DNA from: Veillonellaceae bacterium
Lineage (GTDB): Bacteria > Bacillota > Negativicutes > Veillonellales > Veillonellaceae
DNA length: 27,846 nt
Reading direction: 5' to 3'
Assembly (NCBI GenBank): GCA_900765165.1
Contig: CAAFQR010000004.1
Span: 1 to 27,846, forward strand
A model generated the notes under the pieces. That model was not told where the DNA came from. It made no database searches and saw only the letters and a program-made list of their open reading frames with translations. Positions 15,352 to 23,918 of this stretch are shown here, piece after piece. Numbering within the stretch: the first letter of the stretch is position 1; the number at the start of each line of letters is the position of its first letter. Both the position numbers and the translations under genes were made by a program.

Positions 15352-15425
15352 ACCTTGTAGGTGTCCTATCAGCAAATTTTTACAATTGAAGTACACGCTG
15401 ACGGGCCAAGTTAGGGCCTTAACGG

Positions 15426-15454
15426 TGTTACTTTCGGTACGACTATGTTATAAT
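15426..15454 (+). promoter_or_regulatory. Promoter of cca
   Basis: A perfect TATAAT (15449-15454) with an extended TG at 15446-15447. The -35 region is poor (TGTTAC at 15426 or GTTACT at 15427). It is back-to-back with the M50 promoter and presumably also drives the PBP gene, folD and hypA. Confidence 0.65.
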
Positions 15455-15488
15455 TAAATATCATGGAATTGAGAGGAGGTGCCCCCTG

Positions 15489-17000
15489 ATGGCAGATAAA
15501 TTGGCAGCCGTAACGGCTAGTCAAAGTGATGTGGAGGCTCTAACAGTTCGCCGTGGTGCAGAACGAATTTTGCGATTATTAACTGGCGCCGGCTTTGATG
15601 CATACATTGTCGGAGGTGCAGTACGAGATATACTGATGGGGCGCACGCCTCATGATTATGATATTGTAACGTCGGCAAGGCCTGATGATGTAATCCAGGT
15701 CATGCAGACGAATGGCTTTAAAGCGGGCGACCCGGTAGGAAAGTCCTTTGGTGTGGTCATCGCCGTAGTGCCCGAAGGGGCCTATGAAATCGCCACCTAC
15801 CGCAGTGAACGGTACGGTGCCGATAGTCACCGTCCGGAGGAAGTGACCTATGCGGATACGCTGGAGGAAGACGTACAGCGCCGTGATTTCACGGTAAATG
15901 GCATGGCCATGGATATTCATGGTGATATTATCGACCTCGTAGGCGGTCAAACGGACCTTAAGAAGCGTCGTTTGCGCACCATTGGGAAGGCGGAAAATCG
16001 CTTCCAAGAAGATGCGCTTCGCATGTTTCGGGCTTGTCGCTTTATTGGCAAGCTAGACTTCTTGCCGGATGGGAAGCTTTTAGATGGCATGGCGCCGAAT
16101 TTTCATCGCGTGTCCGGCCTTAGCTTAGAACGGGTTCGCGCCGAGCTGGATGGGTTATTGCTCACGCCGGCGGTGGCGAAGGGGCTCGACGTCTTGGTGC
16201 AGTCCCGCTTAGCGGAATGCACCTGTAAAATAACGGACAACGGAAAAGTGACGGAAATACCGATTTTGCCAGAGCTGTATCACTTAGTGAATTTACCGCA
16301 GGAAAAGGCGTTCCATGCCTTTGACGGCTGGTATCATACGCTAGCGGTAGTAGTGGCTACGCCGGCGGACTTAACGCTACGGTGGGCTGCCTTGCTCCAC
16401 GATGTGGCGAAGGGCATGCCCGGTATTCGCGCCATCCGCAACAATCGCCTCACCGATTACGGTCACGATACGGAAGGGGCGACGATGACGACGGAGTTAC
16501 TCACTCGTCTCCGTTACCCGGCCGCTTTTGTGAAGCGTGTGGCGTGGCTTGTGCAGAGTCATATGCGCTTTCACTATTTTGTGAATAATCAGGAAGCCAA
16601 TGCGCACAAGTGGATGCGCAAGGAAGTGCAAAGTGGTCTGTTTCGCACCAGCGATGAGCTGGCCGAAGCAGTGAAGCAGTTAGCCGCCGTGTGTGCTGCT
16701 GACGTTGTAGGCTGTGGCCGACCGAATAGCGTAACGGACGGCACGTGGGCCATGGGTGATTGCTTGGCAGCCATTGCCGATGAATTACCTATTCATACGC
16801 GAGATTTACATTACGATAGCGATTTCCCACGGCGCTTCGGTGCTGATACCGGAGATATGCTGCGTTATTTATTGGAACGCGTTCGCAGTGGTAGCATACC
16901 TAACGAACCGAAGGCCTTGTTAGAGGCGGCTGAGCATCGACGCCAGCGCCTGGCACGTCTGGAAGCGGTCGATGCCGAAGGTCGTCCAGAACGGGAGTAA
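15489..17000 (+). CDS. cca: CCA-adding tRNA nucleotidyltransferase with HD domain
   Basis: This class II nucleotidyltransferase adds or repairs the 3' CCA of tRNAs. Head-domain motifs are clear: VGGAVRD at 41-47, the metal-binding DYD at 56-58 (HDYDIV), and RRDFTVN at 131-137, then EDALRMFRACRF for the neck. An HD-type domain begins around ALLHDVAKG (301-309) with HD at 304-305; HD domains of this family carry phosphohydrolase activity. At 503 residues it is somewhat long for the family but shows no break. A strong AGGAGGT precedes ATG 15489. All six tRNA genes in this window already encode CCA, so here the enzyme would serve mostly in repair. Ten bases separate it from the PBP gene. Confidence 0.92.
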   Translation: MADKLAAVTASQSDVEALTVRRGAERILRLLTGAGFDAYIVGGAVRDILMGRTPHDYDIVTSARPDDVIQVMQTNGFKAGDPVGKSFGVVIAVVPEGAYEIATYRSERYGADSHRPEEVTYADTLEEDVQRRDFTVNGMAMDIHGDIIDLVGGQTDLKKRRLRTIGKAENRFQEDALRMFRACRFIGKLDFLPDGKLLDGMAPNFHRVSGLSLERVRAELDGLLLTPAVAKGLDVLVQSRLAECTCKITDNGKVTEIPILPELYHLVNLPQEKAFHAFDGWYHTLAVVVATPADLTLRWAALLHDVAKGMPGIRAIRNNRLTDYGHDTEGATMTTELLTRLRYPAAFVKRVAWLVQSHMRFHYFVNNQEANAHKWMRKEVQSGLFRTSDELAEAVKQLAAVCAADVVGCGRPNSVTDGTWAMGDCLAAIADELPIHTRDLHYDSDFPRRFGADTGDMLRYLLERVRSGSIPNEPKALLEAAEHRRQRLARLEAVDAEGRPERE

Positions 17001-17010
17001 AACAAGCATC

Positions 17011-18975
17011 ATGATCATGAAGCGTGAAGAACGGTTACAATTGAATAGACGAGTGCGGTATGCACTGTTGGCGTTCCTCGTGTGCGTAGCCTTGGTGTTG
17101 ATACGCCTGTTGTGGCTTCAGGTTATCGAGCATAGCACGCTTAACCAGCAGAACCTCAATCAGGTGGAAGTAAACCGTAAGCTCCAATCGCCGCGCGGCA
17201 CGATTTTTGACCGCAACGGTAATCCGTTGGCCACCAGTATGGTGACCCAGTCTCTCTATGCGGATCCGAAGATGATCAAGGAATCGCCGGATCAGATTGC
17301 CGACGCCATCGCACCGTATGTGCGTATCGATAAGCCGACCATTGTGAAACGACTCCAAGAGGACACGGGCTTTGTATGGCTTGACCGCATGATGGACCCG
17401 GATAAATCAAAAGCCGTAGCTGACGTTATCGAGAAGGATAAAATCGTAGGGCTTAACTTCGTTGAAGAAAGTCGTCGTTTCTATCCGAACGGTAATTTGT
17501 TGGCCCAGGTATTAGGCTTTGTGGGCACTGACGACAAGGGCCTCGACGGCCTTGAAATGGTGCTGGATAGCGACATTAAAGGCGATACGTCGAAAGAATT
17601 GGTCGCCACTGACCGTCATGGTAATGCTATCTTTGGTTCCGTGCTGACGAAGTTCCAGCCGGACCCGGAAAAGAGCGTTACCTTGACTATCGATACGACG
17701 ATTCAGTTCATTGCCGAACGTGCCTTAGATAAGGCGATGGCGCAGACGAAGGCAGCCGGTGCTAGTATCATCATCATGGACCCGAAGACGGGCGAAATCT
17801 TAGCCATGGCTAACCGCCCAACCTATGACCCAAATCATTACGACAAGGGCACGGAAAATGATTTCAAAAACAGAGCGGTAACGAATTTGTACGAACCAGG
17901 CTCTACCTTTAAGCCGATTATTGCGTCGGCAGCATTAGCGTCCGGCAAGTGGACTACGGAAACGGTGTTCCACGATACAGGCCATATTATGGCGTCCGGT
18001 CACGTTATGCAGAACTGGAACGGCGAAGGCTATGGCGATGTTAAATTGCTGGAAATCTTGAAATATTCCATCAACACCGGTATGGCGCGTATTGGTTTGA
18101 CGACGGGCCCGAAGATTTTGTCTGACTATGTGAAGGCCTTTGGCTTCGGTCAGCCTACGGGCATTGAATTACCGGGCGAAGGTGACGGCATTTTATTTGA
18201 CCCGAATACGATGGCCGACATCGATACGGCGTCTATGTCTATCGGCCAAGGGATTGCGGTAACGCCGCTCCAGATGGTGCGTGCCTTCGGCGCATTGGCC
18301 AATAACGGCAAGATGATGAAGCCCCATATTATTAAATCCATTAACAATCCGGATGGCTCCGTGTACAAGGAAGTTCAGCCTGAAGAAGTGGGCCAGCCGG
18401 TGCCGGAAAATATTGCGAAGACCATCGATGGCATTCTTGAAAAGGAAGTGTCCGAAGGTGGCGGCCACAAGGCCTATGTTGACGGTTACCACTTTGCTGG
18501 CAAGACTGGTACGGCGCAGAAGCTGAACACCCAGTACGGTGGCTATTTGGATGGCCGTTACATTGCGTCCTTCATCGGCTTTGGTCCGTTAGAAGACCCG
18601 CGCTTCGTAGCGCTTGTGGTAATCGACGATCCGTCGGGCACGTTCTACGGCGGTCAGATTGCAGCACCGGTATTTAAGGACATTATGAGCCAGCTGGTGC
18701 GTTATTATCAGATTTCTCCGTCTGTTATTAAGGCGAAGGATATAAAAGCCGATGCAGCGGCACCGGTTAAATTACCGTCCGTTACGAAGGATAGTAATGG
18801 TGAAATTATCATGCCGGACTTCACCGGTCGACCGATGGGTGAAGTACGCGATTGGCTAAATGAAGCAGGCTTGTCATTTATACCGGAAGGCTCCGGTTAT
18901 GCTACGTCGCAGTCGCCAGGTCCTGGTGCAGCCGTAGCGAGTGGCGATGCCATTACCGTATATTTTAAAAGGTAA
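17011..18975 (+). CDS. Class B penicillin-binding protein (FtsI/SpoVD type) with C-terminal PASTA domain
   Basis: This is a peptidoglycan transpeptidase anchored in the inner membrane. From ATG 17011 (654 residues) it has a basic N-terminal tail, one membrane segment (about 17-37), a dimerisation domain beginning SPRGTIFDRNG (about 60-70), and a transpeptidase domain with the three active-site motifs STFK (298-301), SIN (353-355) and KTG (498-500). A single PASTA repeat follows (about 599-654). A PASTA on a class B PBP is typical of Firmicute SpoVD/PBP2x-like proteins. Starts at 17011 and 17017 are both possible; the nearest purine-rich site (GGGAG at 16993) is rather distant, so translation may be coupled to cca. 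A SEDS partner is encoded at 8151. No division-cluster genes surround it, so FtsI versus SpoVD-type cannot be decided. Confidence 0.9.
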   Translation: MIMKREERLQLNRRVRYALLAFLVCVALVLIRLLWLQVIEHSTLNQQNLNQVEVNRKLQSPRGTIFDRNGNPLATSMVTQSLYADPKMIKESPDQIADAIAPYVRIDKPTIVKRLQEDTGFVWLDRMMDPDKSKAVADVIEKDKIVGLNFVEESRRFYPNGNLLAQVLGFVGTDDKGLDGLEMVLDSDIKGDTSKELVATDRHGNAIFGSVLTKFQPDPEKSVTLTIDTTIQFIAERALDKAMAQTKAAGASIIIMDPKTGEILAMANRPTYDPNHYDKGTENDFKNRAVTNLYEPGSTFKPIIASAALASGKWTTETVFHDTGHIMASGHVMQNWNGEGYGDVKLLEILKYSINTGMARIGLTTGPKILSDYVKAFGFGQPTGIELPGEGDGILFDPNTMADIDTASMSIGQGIAVTPLQMVRAFGALANNGKMMKPHIIKSINNPDGSVYKEVQPEEVGQPVPENIAKTIDGILEKEVSEGGGHKAYVDGYHFAGKTGTAQKLNTQYGGYLDGRYIASFIGFGPLEDPRFVALVVIDDPSGTFYGGQIAAPVFKDIMSQLVRYYQISPSVIKAKDIKADAAAPVKLPSVTKDSNGEIIMPDFTGRPMGEVRDWLNEAGLSFIPEGSGYATSQSPGPGAAVASGDAITVYFKR

Positions 18976-18999
18976 GCAGATTTGAGAGGAGACTATTCG

Positions 19000-19854
19000 A
19001 TGACTGAAATGAAAGTATTAGCAGGTAAACCGGTAGCGGAGGCTCACAAAGCAGTGCTTGCCGAAAAGCTAGGCGCCTTAGCCTTACAGGGCGTACGCTT
19101 AGGCCTTGGTATTTTGCTCGTAGGCGATGACAAGGCAGCGCACATGTATGCGCATTTCATGGAAAAAACGGCGAAAAATGCCGGTTATGAAGTATTTGTA
19201 GAAAACTTGCCCGCTACGGCGACGCAGGCAGACGTTGAAGGCGTTATCACTCGTTGGAACGAAGATGACAAGATTCACGGCGTGTTGCCGTTAATGCCTA
19301 TGCCGGATCAGATTGACCGCGAAAAGGTCATCGACTTGCTGTTACCGTCCAAGGATATTGATGGCTTGACGGCCGTTAATATTGGCTTAGTAGCGTCTGG
19401 CAAGGATGGTTTAGTACCGTGCACGCCGCGCGCTTGCATGGCTATCTTGGATTTTTATGGCGTTACCTTAGCCGGTAAAAACGTGGTAGTTATCGGCCGC
19501 AGTCAGGTTGTTGGTAAGCCAATGGCGTCGCTGTTATTGGCCCGCGATGCGACCATTACCATCTGCCATTCTCATACGCGCGACTTGGTAGGCGCTTTGC
19601 AGCGTGCTGACGTGGTGGTATCCGCTATTGGCCGCGCTCATGCCATCGATGGCGCCATGATTAAGCCCGGTGCCGTTGTGGTTGACGTTGGTATCAATGA
19701 TTTGAACGGTAAAACCGTTGGCGATATTGATTATGAATCCTTGAAGGGCATTGCCGAATCGGCTACGCCGGTTCCTGGTGGCGTTGGTTCAGTAACCACC
19801 ACAATGCTGTTAGAAAATATTTATGAGGCGTACTTATGCACGAAATGTCAATAG
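19000..19854 (+). CDS. folD: FolD-like methylene-tetrahydrofolate dehydrogenase with altered cyclohydrolase site
   Basis: FolD normally oxidises 5,10-methylene-THF and hydrolyses the methenyl product to 10-formyl-THF. The 284-residue protein is colinear with E. coli FolD. The NADP-binding segment VVIGRSQVVGKPMA and the C-terminal PVPGGVGSVTT are intact, as are Y50 and D121 (KDIDG). But the two other classic active-site residues are changed: position 54 (catalytic Lys, usual motif YVxxK) is Met in MYAHFMEK, and position 98 (Gln in the usual LVQLPLP) is Leu in VLPLMPMP. K54 is essential for cyclohydrolase activity in studied enzymes. K56 lies two residues away. Start ATG 19000 is eight bases after GAGAGGAG; an upstream in-frame TTG lacks support. 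hypA starts inside its 3' end. Confidence 0.9.
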   Translation: MTEMKVLAGKPVAEAHKAVLAEKLGALALQGVRLGLGILLVGDDKAAHMYAHFMEKTAKNAGYEVFVENLPATATQADVEGVITRWNEDDKIHGVLPLMPMPDQIDREKVIDLLLPSKDIDGLTAVNIGLVASGKDGLVPCTPRACMAILDFYGVTLAGKNVVVIGRSQVVGKPMASLLLARDATITICHSHTRDLVGALQRADVVVSAIGRAHAIDGAMIKPGAVVVDVGINDLNGKTVGDIDYESLKGIAESATPVPGGVGSVTTTMLLENIYEAYLCTKCQ

Positions 19855-20177
19855 CTGAAGGCATTGTAGACATTGCCTTACAGACACTTAAAGCCAATGA
19901 TGGTACTGTGGTTCATCAGATTCAGGTTCAGCTGGGCATGATGTCCGGCGTAGAACCGGATTCACTTCACTTTTGCTTTGAAGCGGTGACGAAGGGGACG
20001 GCTGCCGAAGGGGCTAAGCTGGAGCTTCAAATGGTACCGGTAGCGGCGCGGTGTCTCGATTGCGACAAAGAATTTCCTGTGGAGGATTATAAGTTCAAAT
20101 GCCCACATTGCGGTAGTACCGCAGTGGTAATGACGACGGGCCGCGAGCTGCGGGTCGTGTCCATCGACATGGATTAG
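19836..20177 (+). CDS. hypA: Nickel metallochaperone HypA
   Basis: HypA hands nickel to [NiFe]-hydrogenase (and in some bacteria urease) together with HypB. The 113-residue product begins MHEMS, with the nickel-binding H2 and E3, and has a zinc site of four cysteines, C73/C76 and C89/C92 (CLDC, CPHC). All key residues are canonical and the length is typical. The start lies 19 bases inside folD in another frame, so translation is probably coupled to folD despite unrelated function. No hydrogenase structural genes are in the window. Confidence 0.95.
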   Translation: MHEMSIAEGIVDIALQTLKANDGTVVHQIQVQLGMMSGVEPDSLHFCFEAVTKGTAAEGAKLELQMVPVAARCLDCDKEFPVEDYKFKCPHCGSTAVVMTTGRELRVVSIDMD

Positions 20178-20202
20178 GGACTCGTGGACCGTGGGACATA
20201 AG

Positions 20203-20231
20203 TTGCCATGGGAACGAACATGGAGTAATAT
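20203..20231 (+). promoter_or_regulatory. Promoter of hypB with inverted repeat in the spacer
   Basis: TTGCCA (20203-20208), a 17-base spacer and TAATAT (20226-20231). The repeat CCATG...CATGG (20206-20223) sits across the -35/spacer and could be an operator. The message would include the hairpin leader at 20252-20306. Confidence 0.5.
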
Positions 20232-20251
20232 AGAAGTAAGTATACATGGAG

Positions 20252-20306
20252 GGTGTTCATTTCACTCTGGGAGGACCAATGAGTCCACTGGAGCGAGATG
20301 GACACC
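20252..20306 (+). ncRNA. Hairpin leader of hypB
   Basis: GGTGTTCATTTC (20252-20263) pairs over all 12 positions (two to three G-U) with GAGATGGACACC (20295-20306). The enclosed segment can form an inner CTC/GAG pairing and GGAC/GTCC hairpin. It lies between the promoter at 20203 and the ribosome site AAGGAGG (20331-20337). I do not recognise it as a known riboswitch; it may be a cis-regulatory RNA. Confidence 0.45.
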
Positions 20307-20341
20307 GTCAATTTGCCGAATTTCGGTAGCAAGGAGGCACT

Positions 20342-21010
20342 ATGGAAGTTAATGTAATGACCGATGTCTTGGCTAAGAATGATGCCATCGCTGCATCGCT
20401 TCGCCAGCGGTTCAAGGAAAAGCATATATTTGTGTTTAATCTGCTCGGTTCGCCCGGTGCCGGTAAAACCTCTTTGTTGGAAGCTACATTGACAGAATTG
20501 GCCAAAGAATTTCGCATCGCCGTTATCGAAGGCGATTTATATACGGCTAAGGATGCTGAACGCGTTCATCGCTTAGGCATTCCTGTTTTGCAGATTAATA
20601 CGGTTGGCGGTTGTCATTTGGATGCGCAGATGATTGAAGATGCGCTAGAAGAGCTTGATCTGGATACGCTGGATATCATCATCATCGAAAACGTAGGCAA
20701 CCTGGTATGTCCGGCTGAATTCGCCATCGGCGAAGAAGTGAAGGTTACCGTGCTGTCCGTAACGGAAGGGGAAGATAAGCCACTTAAATACCCGCTTATC
20801 TTCAAGGAATCGTCTGCGATTTTGCTCAATAAAGTCGATTTATTGCCGTACATTCCGTTTAAGAAGGATAAGGCCATCGAGGATATTGAGTCGTTGAATC
20901 CCGGCGTTTCTATTTTTGAAATTAGCTGCACCGCCGGTACCGGCTTGGACGGCTGGCTTCAGTGGGTTCGCAATGGCGTGAAAGTAGCGCGAGGTGAACA
21001 TCATGAATAA
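20342..21010 (+). CDS. hypB: Hydrogenase/nickel maturation GTPase HypB
   Basis: HypB is a SIMIBI-class GTPase that drives nickel delivery with HypA. The 222-residue product has the P-loop GSPGAGKT (36-43), the metal-site residues C91-H92 (GGCHLDA) and C123 (NLVCPAEF), and the guanine-specificity motif NKVD (163-166). The canonical GKGCHLDA is TVGGCHLDA here. There is no His-rich N terminus, in contrast to the neighbouring pathway protein LarC. A strong AAGGAGG site precedes ATG 20342. The gene is separated from hypA by 164 bases holding a promoter and a hairpin leader. The next gene starts eight bases before its stop. Confidence 0.95.
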   Translation: MEVNVMTDVLAKNDAIAASLRQRFKEKHIFVFNLLGSPGAGKTSLLEATLTELAKEFRIAVIEGDLYTAKDAERVHRLGIPVLQINTVGGCHLDAQMIEDALEELDLDTLDIIIIENVGNLVCPAEFAIGEEVKVTVLSVTEGEDKPLKYPLIFKESSAILLNKVDLLPYIPFKKDKAIEDIESLNPGVSIFEISCTAGTGLDGWLQWVRNGVKVARGEHHE

Positions 21011-22448
21011 ACGTACCATGGCAGCTGCCTTGGTCGTATCGTTGTTGGTTGGTGGTGTGTGTAGTGCGCAGACAGCTGATGTGGTGACGCCGGATCAATG
21101 GCAAGCGGAAGCAACCCATAACTTGCCGGGTAATCGCTGGTCGGCAGAATCGGCGGCCGTGGCGCGGATGACGAAGGTTATCGACAGCGACACTACGGCG
21201 TCGGTAGATGCCGATACGAGTCAGGCTACGAGCGACACGACGGCAACACCGACCGTTTCGGCCAATGCAGAGGTGACGAAGCAAGGCTTAGCACAGGTGG
21301 GCAAAACCTTTACGGCCGCCGTTTTATCGCCTTTGTCGGACAAGGACTTTACCCTTAATCACTTGACCATTGGTCATGTGTTAACCGGCGAACGTCCGGT
21401 TCATGCGTTCCCGGTTAGTGATAGTGCGTCCACGCAGATTACGCCGGAAGCTATGCCGATTCAAGGCGTGTTTCAAACCTTCAGTGGTGCTGATGGGTCC
21501 TATACTTTGTATGTAGGTCCTACCGATACGTCTGCACCGGGCACACCGGATGCAGATCGCAAGCTTCGTTTCCAAGGCATGCCGTATCACTATACGACGA
21601 ATACTGTAACGGATATTCACGTCGTGGGTGGCCGTTATAATACGGCGCGCAACATTGGCATTGGCAACACGCGCGGCGAAGTGCTCTTTGCTTATGGCGC
21701 ACCGGCCGCTATGTGGAAGAAAGCCGGTAGCGATGAATTGGTTATGCTCTATGCATCGCCGTCCATTAATCGCAACATTGTAACGCAGCCTGATTTCATC
21801 AGCGCTGACGTACAAGCTAAGGACCCTGTAGCAGGCATGTCGAAGGACGCCCGCTTCTCGACGCAGTCCGATATTGCCAGTGCGCCCAATAAGCGTTACT
21901 TGGCATTTACCTTAACAGCTAACAAGGTTAAGACCATTGACTATATTGATGGTGCTGTATGGCCAGGCCTTGGCCTCCCTAATGCACCGCTTCATCACTT
22001 GGTACCGAATCGCTTAAGTGACGGCGATTTCGCGTTGATGGGATATCGACTTAACGATAAATTCGATGGCAACCAAGATGAACGGTGGGAAACAAAGGGC
22101 ACCTTATATGGCGGTAAATTCTTGGCTTACAAGGATGTCATCGTCGGCTATGATAACAAAAATTTGATTTCTCGTGTGCTGATTGGCCGCAGTACGGCCG
22201 TAACTCGTCGCGGTATCAGTATCGGAGACACGAAATATTTGCTATTATATATGTATGGTATGCCCACTTCTACGGAAGCGGACGTTGGTAAGGATGGTAC
22301 GGCCTACACGGTTTACACTTATAAAAATCCAAAAGAGGAAAATAGCTATTTGCTCTTTACCGTTGGGGATAAAGACGGGTTTATTAAGAACGTAATGCTG
22401 TCGGACCGACCTTACAAAGAATTAAACAAAGATGATGTAGTACATTAG
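21003..22448 (+). CDS. Secreted protein of unknown function with duplicated domain
   Basis: The 481-residue product starts with a signal peptide (MNKRTM then a hydrophobic core, likely cleavage after VCSA near residue 20; not a lipobox), followed by a Thr/Ser/Ala/Asp-rich linker (about 50-90). The rest appears to contain two copies of one domain. Each has an extended beta-rich part and a conserved block: NIGIGNTRGEVLFAYGAPA in the first copy and GISIGDTKYLLLYMYGMPT in the second. The pattern (i-G-x-T, then YGxP) recalls BamE/SmpA-like folds, but I would not assign it. The start is ATG 21003, overlapping hypB by eight bases and preceded by GAGGTGA. It would be periplasmic or cell-surface in a diderm. 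The BrxF-like gene follows 13 bases after its stop. Confidence 0.82.
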   Translation: MNKRTMAAALVVSLLVGGVCSAQTADVVTPDQWQAEATHNLPGNRWSAESAAVARMTKVIDSDTTASVDADTSQATSDTTATPTVSANAEVTKQGLAQVGKTFTAAVLSPLSDKDFTLNHLTIGHVLTGERPVHAFPVSDSASTQITPEAMPIQGVFQTFSGADGSYTLYVGPTDTSAPGTPDADRKLRFQGMPYHYTTNTVTDIHVVGGRYNTARNIGIGNTRGEVLFAYGAPAAMWKKAGSDELVMLYASPSINRNIVTQPDFISADVQAKDPVAGMSKDARFSTQSDIASAPNKRYLAFTLTANKVKTIDYIDGAVWPGLGLPNAPLHHLVPNRLSDGDFALMGYRLNDKFDGNQDERWETKGTLYGGKFLAYKDVIVGYDNKNLISRVLIGRSTAVTRRGISIGDTKYLLLYMYGMPTSTEADVGKDGTAYTVYTYKNPKEENSYLLFTVGDKDGFIKNVMLSDRPYKELNKDDVVH

Positions 22449-22461
22449 AGGAGGAAACGAG

Positions 22462-22926
22462 ATGGTAACGGCACAGGACATCAAAGCACGGTGGGATGAA
22501 CTTGAAAATGTTGAGGAACGCATTTTGTTCGTTGTGGGCGCACCGGGCTCGGGCAAAAGTAAATTAATCAGAGAATTGGCTGAACAGGATGGCTGGAAAT
22601 ATATCGAAGCCAAGGATTTGATTGAAGAAGAATTTTTAGAAGTAGCTCGTGAGCTTCGTCCCCAGGTTGCTAAGGATGTAATCTGCAAAGCCCTCAAGGC
22701 TTGCGACTCGCAGGTTGTGTTAATTGATGGGGTGAATGTATTATTCGCACCAATTTTGAATTTAGAGCCTATTGAATTGTTGAAGACCATCAGCAGCCAT
22801 TATCCGTTGGTTGTCGGTTGGTCCGGTCGCTACGACGGTAAGGATTTACATTTGGAACATAACAACAATCCGGAATATTTCTCTTTCACCGTTGAAAATC
22901 CGAAACGCGTCGTAGTTGTTGACTAA
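22462..22926 (+). CDS. Orphan BrxF-like P-loop protein
   Basis: The 154-residue protein resembles BrxF, the small P-loop NTPase of type 3 BREX phage-defence systems. It shows Walker A GAPGSGKS (26-33), Walker B-like VVLIDG (85-90), then LFAPILNLEPIELLKTIS, VVGWSGRYDGKDL and NPEYF (126-130). BrxF proteins have a comparable order of LLDN-LF-x-P-DPLxLL, VVAWxG and HPEYR. No other BREX component (BrxC, PglZ, methylase, BrxHII) is present in the window; the neighbours are a secreted protein and a TSUP-like transporter. A strong GAGGAGG site precedes ATG 22462. The role outside BREX is unknown; the similarity is judged from memory of the family. Confidence 0.65.
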   Translation: MVTAQDIKARWDELENVEERILFVVGAPGSGKSKLIRELAEQDGWKYIEAKDLIEEEFLEVARELRPQVAKDVICKALKACDSQVVLIDGVNVLFAPILNLEPIELLKTISSHYPLVVGWSGRYDGKDLHLEHNNNPEYFSFTVENPKRVVVVD

Positions 22927-22966
22927 AGGCCAACATAACAATTAAATAGCGAAACGGAGATAATTA

Positions 22967-23887
22967 ATGGAATTTGTCAGTGTTTTATGGCCCTTTTTTG
23001 CGGCCGGTTTAGTTGTTGCCGTATTGTCTCGCTTCACCGGTGCAGCCATGTCGCTACTCATGGTGCCTACGTTGTTGTATTGGGGCGCCCGACCGGTAGA
23101 TGTCGTTGCCTTTATGGTAACCTTTGTGTTGTACAATAACTTTACGTCGGAAACGCAGGATGTTCGCTTATCCTTAAAAGAGTTAGTATTCTTCAAGAAA
23201 TGGCGCATCGCGATTCCCTTCGTATTATTCCTCGTATTGTTGCCTTTAGGGCCGCAATACGCCGTAGGTGTTTTCCTGTTCTGCTTCGTAGCAGAATTGA
23301 TGGCGGCATTGTACTTCCGCATTCCGGAAGACCGTAGACCGACGGTGTCGCAGGTAGTGACCAGCTCTGTTGTATCGGCTATCGCTTGCGTTATCGGCGT
23401 GGTGCTGTTCCCGTTCATTCCGGCTAACGTGTTCTTCATCGTAGCCGGCATCGTAGCGTTGTTGCTGACTGCTTTTGCTTGGTATGCAGCGCGTCATCGT
23501 GGTGCTTTCCGCGGTACGTGGAACTGGATTTGGTCGGTGTTGCCGTTGTTATTAGGCCTCTTTGGCTTAGAAATCTCTTCCTACGTACGTGGTACGGAAC
23601 GTGATTACCCGTCCCGTTTGGATCGGATGATTCCGGCGATTACCGTAGTCGGTGCGTTGGCTGGTGCGTTAACTGTGTTCGTTACGTATCAGACTTTCTC
23701 GGCGCCGTCCTTGGTAGCAGCGGTTGGCGCAGCCTTTGGTATTCGCATGTTTGGTGTGTACGAATTCACTCGTCGCGGCCAATTCTCCTATGCGGCGATT
23801 GGCTTAGTTGTTTTAGCGGTGTTGTGCTTATTCCTTGTAATGCCTACACCGGTAGGGTTCCCGGCTGTTGATGCAGTAATGCGTTAA
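22967..23887 (+). CDS. TSUP (TauE/SafE)-like integral membrane protein
   Basis: The 306-residue protein has about eight hydrophobic segments with an N-terminal FAAGLVVAVLSRFTGAAMSL that resembles the first helix of TauE/SafE sulfite/anion exporters (G-x-x-x-G-x-G type), and a two-half layout. The fit is moderate; a polytopic membrane protein of unknown substrate is the safer description. GGAG lies before ATG 22967. It follows the BrxF-like gene by 40 bases and ends in a strong terminator, so it is the last gene of the hypB operon. Confidence 0.65.
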   Translation: MEFVSVLWPFFAAGLVVAVLSRFTGAAMSLLMVPTLLYWGARPVDVVAFMVTFVLYNNFTSETQDVRLSLKELVFFKKWRIAIPFVLFLVLLPLGPQYAVGVFLFCFVAELMAALYFRIPEDRRPTVSQVVTSSVVSAIACVIGVVLFPFIPANVFFIVAGIVALLLTAFAWYAARHRGAFRGTWNWIWSVLPLLLGLFGLEISSYVRGTERDYPSRLDRMIPAITVVGALAGALTVFVTYQTFSAPSLVAAVGAAFGIRMFGVYEFTRRGQFSYAAIGLVVLAVLCLFLVMPTPVGFPAVDAVMR

Positions 23888-23918
23888 AGCGGTGGTACCG
23901 AAAAATTTATGACTCATA

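Noticed and set aside
23889..23901. T-box-like string GCGGTGGTACCG followed by a terminator
   Set aside because: It begins inside or right at the end of the TSUP-like gene, has no specifier stem upstream, and no amino-acid gene downstream; chance resemblance is more likely.
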